Source: Deltaproteobacteria bacterium (GTDB taxonomy: Bacteria > Myxococcota_A > Polyangia > Polyangiales > Polyangiaceae). From it: a stretch of 64,000 nucleotides of DNA. Shown piece after piece: positions 59,407-64,000 of this stretch; the first letter of the stretch is position 1, and every line of letters starts with the position of its first letter. Below the pieces are notes generated by a model. The model was not told the origin of the DNA. It did not search any database and saw nothing but the letters and a program-made list of their open reading frames with translations. The translations under genes and the position numbers were made by a program. The stretch lies in NCBI GenBank assembly GCA_016218915.1, contig JACRCQ010000073.1, forward strand, positions 62,001 through 126,000. The letters run 5' to 3'.

Positions 59407-60633
59407 CTACTCCCAACAGAAGTCCACCACGATCGGTGAGCGCAGGGTGAAGTCCTGCTCAGTCGTTTCGACCACCTCGAAGGAGTCCACCGGCCACACG
59501 ATGTTGCCCGGATTGCACGCGGCAAAGTAGGCCGACTGCTCGATGCGCAGATGCGACAGCCCAGGCTTGCCGGCCCACATCAGGGCGTTCGACGACGGCA
59601 GGCCGCGCCCCTGGTCCGTGCAGATGTTCTCCCTGCAGCGCGTACGGCGAAACACGTTGCCTTCTGCACCCGCGTAATTGGAAAAGCATCCGTTCCCCAT
59701 CCGAATGGCATCTACGTCTTCCACCACCCCGGTGCTGGTATCCCCATCGAAGATCACGCCCACGCCAGAGGGCGAGTTGTTTCCATCTACCAGCCCGCGT
59801 CGGATCTGCAGGTTGAGCGACTGGTACACATTCACGTTGTCCTCCGGCCAGGAACCCACAGGATTGACCACCGAGAAGTCCTCGAGAACCCCGTCGTTCG
59901 ACTTGTCCCATTGGACGACCTGCCCGCGCGGGAAGGGACCGCGGAAGTCGTGCCCTTCGATGAACGACAGCTTCGACTCCGGGCATTGCAGCAGATACAC
60001 GCCAGAAGATCCCCGCGTGAGACGAACGTTGGTGATCGTCGGACGCTGCGAGCCGTAGCACTGGATGTTGATCCTGCCGTCGTCCGGATTCTGCCCTGAC
60101 GCAGGCGCGCCCGTGTGCGTGACGGACACATGGTCGATCAGGATGTCGTCCGCGTTGCTGATCTCGATCCCAGGGCCGCTGTCGTGGAGGATCTCGACGT
60201 TGCGAATCACCACCTTGGAGACCCCGTCGACCTTGATGGCAGCGCCCTGGCTCGATGTGATGCGCAGGTTCTCGATGACCTGGCCGTTCTGCGTGGCCTG
60301 GACCGGGCCTGCGTCGACGAGCGAGCAGGTCGGGCCGCCGCCCGCTGAGCCTGCAGCCCCGGCTGAGCCTGCGATGCCGGACGATCCGCCTGTGGTGATG
60401 GAGCCGCCTTGTCCGGCAACGCCCGCAGAGCCGCCCTTGGGGATGCTGCCACCCTGGCCTGCTGCGCCGCCTGTCGCGGCTCCGGCCTTTCCCGCGGCGC
60501 CGCTCGTGCCTCCTGCTCCCGCAGAGCCTGCGGAGCCGCCGGTCAAGGCTGGTGACGACGATTCATCGTTTCCGCAGCCTGCGGCCAGCGCAAGGGCGGA
60601 TGCAGCCAGAAAGAGGGGCAGGGTGTGCTTCAT
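59407..60633 (-). CDS. Lipoprotein with right-handed beta-helix (pectate-lyase-like) domain
   Basis: A 408-residue exported protein with lipobox ALAAGC and about 85 residues of GGSAG/GAAGKAG low complexity. From about 110 repeating short strands with Asn, Asp and Ile ladders (IENLRITSSQGAAIKVDG, VVIRNVEILHDSGPGIEISN, ILIDHVSVTHTG, PTITNVRLTRGSSGVYLL, LQIRRGLVDGNNSPSGVGVIFDGD) form a parallel beta-helix as in pectate-lyase-like carbohydrate-active proteins. No catalytic residues identified. ATG 60633 opens the signal; TATCCT (60643-60648, minus strand) ends 9 nt upstream and there is no ribosome site. Confidence 0.82.
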   Translation of the reverse strand: MKHTLPLFLAASALALAAGCGNDESSSPALTGGSAGSAGAGGTSGAAGKAGAATGGAAGQGGSIPKGGSAGVAGQGGSITTGGSSGIAGSAGAAGSAGGGPTCSLVDAGPVQATQNGQVIENLRITSSQGAAIKVDGVSKVVIRNVEILHDSGPGIEISNADDILIDHVSVTHTGAPASGQNPDDGRINIQCYGSQRPTITNVRLTRGSSGVYLLQCPESKLSFIEGHDFRGPFPRGQVVQWDKSNDGVLEDFSVVNPVGSWPEDNVNVYQSLNLQIRRGLVDGNNSPSGVGVIFDGDTSTGVVEDVDAIRMGNGCFSNYAGAEGNVFRRTRCRENICTDQGRGLPSSNALMWAGKPGLSHLRIEQSAYFAACNPGNIVWPVDSFEVVETTEQDFTLRSPIVVDFCWE

Positions 60634-60688
60634 GGCGCAAAGAGGATACCACGCTCCTGCAGCGGTTGGGGCGTAGCCCTCGCGGAAA

Positions 60689-60723
60689 ATTATGCTTGAC
60701 GACATTATGCTGACGAGCATAAT
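60689..60723 (+). promoter_or_regulatory. Promoter and operator-like repeats of the ATPase gene
   Basis: TTGACG (60696-60701), a 16-nt spacer and CATAAT (60718-60723) form a near-consensus promoter. ATTATGC occurs at 60689-60695 and 60704-60710, and its inverse GCATAAT at 60717-60723. The second and third form a perfect 7-bp inverted repeat around TGACGA. A regulator could bind here. Confidence 0.55.
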
Positions 60724-60732
60724 GCATGGTGC

Positions 60733-62145
60733 ATGCACTTCGTCGACCGCGTGAACGAGCTGGGACGTCTCGATGCCCTTTCAGGGCCCGGGCTGGCCGT
60801 GGTGTCCGGACGACGCCGCGTCGGCAAGACGCGCCTCCTGCTCGAGTGGAATCGACGTCGCGGCGGGATCTACACGGTCGCGGACCAGTCCTCGGACCCG
60901 ATCCAGCGTCGCTATTTCTCCGAATCCATCGCTGCGCATGCGCCCGGCTTCGCCGATGCGGTCTTCCCGGACTGGAGAAGCCTGTTGCGCGCCCTCGCAC
61001 GCGAGGCGCAGCGGGGGGCGATCCCGGGCCCTTTGATCATCGACGAAGTCCCCTACCTGCTCGCTTCCAGCCCTTCGCTCGCCAGCGTGCTGCAGAACTT
61101 CGTCGACCACGAAGGTCGGGACTCCGGTGTGATGCTCGTTCTGGCAGGGTCCAGCCAACGCATGATGCAGGGCTTCGTCATCGATTCCTCTGCTCCCTTG
61201 TTCGGTCGCGCGCGCGAATCGATTCGCCTGCGCCCGCTTCAACCCGGCTACATCGGTGACGCACTTTCGCTCCGAAGCGCCTCGGACTGCGTCAAGGCCT
61301 TTGCCGTCTGGGGCGGCATTCCTCGTTACTGGGAGCTGGCAGAGCCATTCGGCGTCGATCTGGAGCGCGCCTTGGATGCTCTTGCTCTCGACCCCCAGGG
61401 GCCTTTGCACCGCGAGCCGGATCTCCTGCTCCTCGAGGAGCAACCCTCGGCTGCCGTGCTGCGCCCTCTGCTCGACGCCATCGGAGCAGGTGCGCATCGT
61501 ATCTCCGAAATCGGCGGACGCGTCGGACAACCTGCCACCTCCCTCAGCCGCCCACTGGCTCGCCTCGTCGAACTGGACCTCGTCCGGCGCGAAGTCCCCT
61601 TTGGCGAACCGGAGCTGTCGGGCAAGCGTGCCCTCTACAAGCTCTCCGACCCCTTCTTCCGCTTCTGGTTTCGCGTCGTGGCTGCCCACCGCGGATGGCT
61701 TGCGACCTCGACCCGAGCCATGCGCAGAGAGCTGCTGCACCAGCATCTGCCCAGGCTGGTCGCGGACGAATGGGAGTGCATGTGCCGTGAGGCCGTGACG
61801 CGGCTCGGCGCACTCGCCAGCGGGCGTGCAGGACCGTGGGGCCCTGCGTCACGCTACTGGCGCGGTGCGGGGCCGGAGTGGGACGTGGTGTCCCGGTCGA
61901 TCGACGGCAAAGCGATGCTGCTCGGAGAGGTCAAGTGGTCGGAGCGCCCCGTGACAGACGCCTATCTGGAGCGGGCCTACGCGGAGCTGCTGAGCAAGGG
62001 AGTGCCAGACCTCGACGCCTGCAAAGGCAGCAAGCTCGTCTACGCGGTCTTCGTGTCCGCGTGCCCTGCGCCCCTCAAGCGCAAGAAGCGCAGCTTTGTC
62101 GTGATCGATGCGGCGGACGTGGTCGCTGCCATGCGCGACGATTGA
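60733..62145 (+). CDS. Archaeal-type ATPase with C-terminal DUF234-like domain
   Basis: A 470-residue P-loop ATPase. It begins FVDRVNELGRLDAL and has Walker A GRRRVGKT (26-33), Walker B GPLIIDEVPYLL and the central LAGSSQRMMQGFV segment. A winged-helix part (RISEIGGRVGQPATSLSRPLARL, then LVRREVPFG) precedes a C-terminal nuclease-like DUF234 domain (FRFWFRVVAAHRG, EWDVVSRSIDGKAMLLGEVKWSERP, with Asp and ExK of the PD-(D/E)XK type). Such proteins are often found singly in variable regions of bacterial and archaeal genomes; function is unproven. The ATG 60733 is 9 nt after a strong promoter and lacks a ribosome site. The sugar-importer genes converge on it 20 nt away. Confidence 0.87.
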   Translation: MHFVDRVNELGRLDALSGPGLAVVSGRRRVGKTRLLLEWNRRRGGIYTVADQSSDPIQRRYFSESIAAHAPGFADAVFPDWRSLLRALAREAQRGAIPGPLIIDEVPYLLASSPSLASVLQNFVDHEGRDSGVMLVLAGSSQRMMQGFVIDSSAPLFGRARESIRLRPLQPGYIGDALSLRSASDCVKAFAVWGGIPRYWELAEPFGVDLERALDALALDPQGPLHREPDLLLLEEQPSAAVLRPLLDAIGAGAHRISEIGGRVGQPATSLSRPLARLVELDLVRREVPFGEPELSGKRALYKLSDPFFRFWFRVVAAHRGWLATSTRAMRRELLHQHLPRLVADEWECMCREAVTRLGALASGRAGPWGPASRYWRGAGPEWDVVSRSIDGKAMLLGEVKWSERPVTDAYLERAYAELLSKGVPDLDACKGSKLVYAVFVSACPAPLKRKKRSFVVIDAADVVAAMRDD

Positions 62146-62165
62146 CGAGCGAGGGTTGCACCCGG

Positions 62166-63008
62166 CTACCTGCGCGCTGCCACCGCCCGCAACAGATGCT
62201 TCTGCGCCAGCGCAAACACCGCAAGCGCAGGCGCGCTCAATATCACATTGCCTGCCATCACGATGTGCCAGCGCACCCCGGTCCCCTGCTCGCGCAGCAA
62301 TGCCACCGCAAGCGGCATGGTCCGCACCGTCTCGTCCGTGGTCATCACCAACGGCCAGAAGTAGTCGTTCCAGTGGAATACAAAGCTCAGCAGGAACAGC
62401 GATACCAGCGTAGGGACCAGCATCGGCCCGAGCAGACGGTAGATGATCGTGAGCTCTGAGGCGCCGTCCATCCGCGCTGCCTCGATCAGCTCGTCCGGCA
62501 CGTACAGCAGCGCTTGCCGCACCATGAACGTCCCGAGCGCGCTCGCCCCGAACGGCAGCACCAGCGCGGTCATCGTGTTGACCAGCCCCACCTTGGCCAG
62601 CATCAGGAACACGGGCACGAACGTGACCTGCGCAGGGATGAGCAGGCACGCCATCACGGTCACGAACGCCATGGGGCGCCCCACGAACCTCAGCTTGGCG
62701 AGCGCATAGCCAGCCGGCAGGGCGAGCCCGATCTGGATCGCTGCAATCAGCAACGCCATGACCGTGGAGTTGAGCAGATAGCGCCCGATCGGGATCGCCT
62801 GGAACACCGATCGATAGGCTCCCAGCTGGAAGCTCGACGGAAGCGGCGCCAGCGGGGCCTGTAAGAAGTCGCTCAAGGTCTTGAACGAGCCGAGCACCAT
62901 CCAGACGTACGGGCCGAGCCACACCAGCGCAACCGCGAGCAGCACCAGGTTCAGCGTCCAGCGTCTGACCGCTGAGCTCACGCTCGCTGCTTCGCTCCCC
63001 ACTGCCAT
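62166..63008 (-). CDS. Sugar ABC importer permease (MalG type)
   Basis: A 280-residue inner-membrane subunit of a carbohydrate importer. Six helices with the cytoplasmic EAA loop ELIEAARMDGASELTIIYRLLGPMLVP that docks on the ATPase. The layout (N-terminal LNLVLLAVALVWLGPYVWMVLGSFK, then the QLGAYRSVF periplasmic piece) is that of the MalG/CUT1 family. It starts 1 nt after the stop of the MalF-type gene, so both are translated from one mRNA. No ATPase gene is in view; it may be shared with other importers. Confidence 0.93.
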   Translation of the reverse strand: MAVGSEAASVSSAVRRWTLNLVLLAVALVWLGPYVWMVLGSFKTLSDFLQAPLAPLPSSFQLGAYRSVFQAIPIGRYLLNSTVMALLIAAIQIGLALPAGYALAKLRFVGRPMAFVTVMACLLIPAQVTFVPVFLMLAKVGLVNTMTALVLPFGASALGTFMVRQALLYVPDELIEAARMDGASELTIIYRLLGPMLVPTLVSLFLLSFVFHWNDYFWPLVMTTDETVRTMPLAVALLREQGTGVRWHIVMAGNVILSAPALAVFALAQKHLLRAVAARR

Positions 63009-63009
63009 C

Positions 63010-63891
63010 CTATCGCTCCCGGAATCCCCGTTGCCCGAGCCGCCACGCCCACAGCTGGAGCAAGGTCAGCATCATCAGAAGACAGAAGAACACGATCACC
63101 ATGGCGCTTGCGCGCCCGAGCCTGAAGTTCAGGAACACGTGCTCGTAGATCGCGTACACGAACACGCTGGTCGATCCCGCGGGTCCGCCCTGGGTCATCA
63201 CGCGCACCACATCGAACGCCTGGAACGAGATGATCAGGCTCGAGGTGCCCACGAACGCGGTCGTGGGGCGCAGCAGCGGCCAGGTCACGTTCCAGAACCT
63301 CCCCCACGAGCCGGCGCCGTCGAGCGCAGCGGCTTCGTACATCTCCCCAGGAATGTCCTGCAGCCCTGCGAGGAAGATCACCATCGAGTAGCCGGTGATC
63401 TTCCACACGGTCACGCCGGCGAGGGCGTACAAGGCCGTGGACGGCCCTGCGAGCAGCCCGCTCTCGCCGATTCCCAGCCTGGCGAACATCCGCCCCACCA
63501 CGCCCGCATTGGCATCGAGCAGCCACATCCAGAGCAGTGCGACCGACACCCAGCTGACCACATAGGCGCTGAAGACCGATGCGCGGATGAAGCCCACGAA
63601 CTTGCCAGGGCGGTTCACGGCCATGGCGAGCAGAAGGCCGAGGAGCATGGAGCCGATGACCACGACGAGGCTGAAGGTGAGCGTGGTTCCGAGGGTGCGG
63701 AGCAGCTCTCCGCTTGCGAACAGACGCGTATAGTTGCTCGCGCCCACGTACCTGGGGGGCGTGAGCAGATCCCAGCTGAACGCGCTGCGGTATCCGGCCA
63801 CACCGAGCGGCAGGATGAAGAACACCACGAGCAGCACCAGCGTGGGGGCGAGCATCAGGTACGGGTGGGCGCGGTTGCGGGGGCGAAGCAT
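63010..63891 (-). CDS. Sugar ABC importer permease (MalF type)
   Basis: A 293-residue inner-membrane subunit that pairs with the MalG-type permease. N-terminus RNRAHPYLMLAPTLVLLVVFFILPLG is typical of CUT1 MalF-like proteins, and the EAA loop EMYEAAALDGAGSWGRFWNVTWPLLRP lies near residue 190. Six membrane helices. The start is ATG 63891, 10 nt after the stop of an upstream gene, probably the binding protein, whose end is at 63902. Confidence 0.93.
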   Translation of the reverse strand: MLRPRNRAHPYLMLAPTLVLLVVFFILPLGVAGYRSAFSWDLLTPPRYVGASNYTRLFASGELLRTLGTTLTFSLVVVIGSMLLGLLLAMAVNRPGKFVGFIRASVFSAYVVSWVSVALLWMWLLDANAGVVGRMFARLGIGESGLLAGPSTALYALAGVTVWKITGYSMVIFLAGLQDIPGEMYEAAALDGAGSWGRFWNVTWPLLRPTTAFVGTSSLIISFQAFDVVRVMTQGGPAGSTSVFVYAIYEHVFLNFRLGRASAMVIVFFCLLMMLTLLQLWAWRLGQRGFRER

Positions 63892-63901
63892 GTATGTGCG
63901 G

Positions 63902-64000
63902 TCAGTCCTCGGCCGCCCTCCTTCTTGCCTGCTCCAGCACTTCGCGCGAGTTTCGCGGCACCAGGACCGCCTCCTCGATCAACGGATCGATGCACTCTCG
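63902..64000 (-). CDS. C-terminal end of a probable sugar-binding protein
   Basis: Read on the minus strand, 32 codons end with VPRNSREVLEQARRRAAED and TGA, preceded by ECIDPLIEEAVL. The rest lies beyond the window. Position directly upstream of MalF/MalG-type permeases and the helical end suggest the solute-binding protein of the same importer, but no diagnostic motif is visible. Confidence 0.55.
   Translation of the reverse strand, partial: RECIDPLIEEAVLVPRNSREVLEQARRRAAED

Overview
The window is GC-rich, gene-dense DNA that looks like a myxobacterium (Myxococcota, probably the Polyangia/Sorangium side). This is inferred from three traits: many secreted lipoproteins with Gly/Ala-rich or Cys-rich repeats, two C-terminal MYXO-CTERM-type sorting tails (39357-40145 and 57678-58025), and a eukaryote-like Ser/Thr kinase with a TPR partner. 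I see no rRNA, tRNA, CRISPR array, insertion sequence or prophage.

Layout. 1-2321: tail of an unknown gene and a metal-binding-motif lipoprotein. 2376-7647: housekeeping genes glnS, trxB (opposite strand) and ssb, plus an unknown anchored protein; trxB is flanked by two copies of a hairpin-forming repeat. 7746-14831: a lipoprotein with 14 Cys-rich repeats, a degenerate SDR protein, an SGNH hydrolase and a lipoprotein of unknown role. 14880-18593: a compact five-gene peptide-modification operon (small Cys-rich peptide, radical SAM/SPASM enzyme, PqqD-like carrier, HPr-kinase-like kinase, NTP_transf_5 nucleotidyltransferase). 18600-27554: CBS-domain pyrophosphatase, an 18-bp-repeat lipoprotein, a CAP-domain protein, membrane proteins and a SUMF1-like lipoprotein. 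27623-33399: Ser/Thr kinase, TPR protein, beta-propeller-like lipoprotein, GT-C-like membrane protein. 33547-40145: phosphofructokinase, M23 peptidase, four-domain Cys-rich lipoprotein, second SGNH protein, MYXO-CTERM protein. 40186-48538: FHA protein with partner, patatin, aspartate kinase, several unknowns and a thioredoxin-fold protein without its cysteines. 48570-52394: MacAB/Lol-type efflux operon divergent from a TetR regulator that shares its promoter region. 52503-60633: more surface lipoproteins (IgGFc-binding type, SUMF1 type, beta-helix). 60733-62145: DUF234-type ATPase. 62166-64000: sugar ABC importer (two permeases and the end of a probable binding protein).

The most promising unusual system is the operon at 14880-18593. 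Its genes overlap start-to-stop throughout, the 70-residue peptide is coupled by TGATG to the radical SAM gene, and a good sigma-70-like promoter sits directly at the peptide start codon. It lacks lasso-peptide cyclase and protease genes, so it would be a different kind of ribosomal-peptide or HPr-kinase-related pathway.

A second pattern runs through the window: more than a dozen genes have a TAnnnT-like -10 box only 6-9 nt before the start codon and no Shine-Dalgarno sequence, which suggests widespread leaderless transcripts. All functions are read from sequence motifs alone; no database search was possible.
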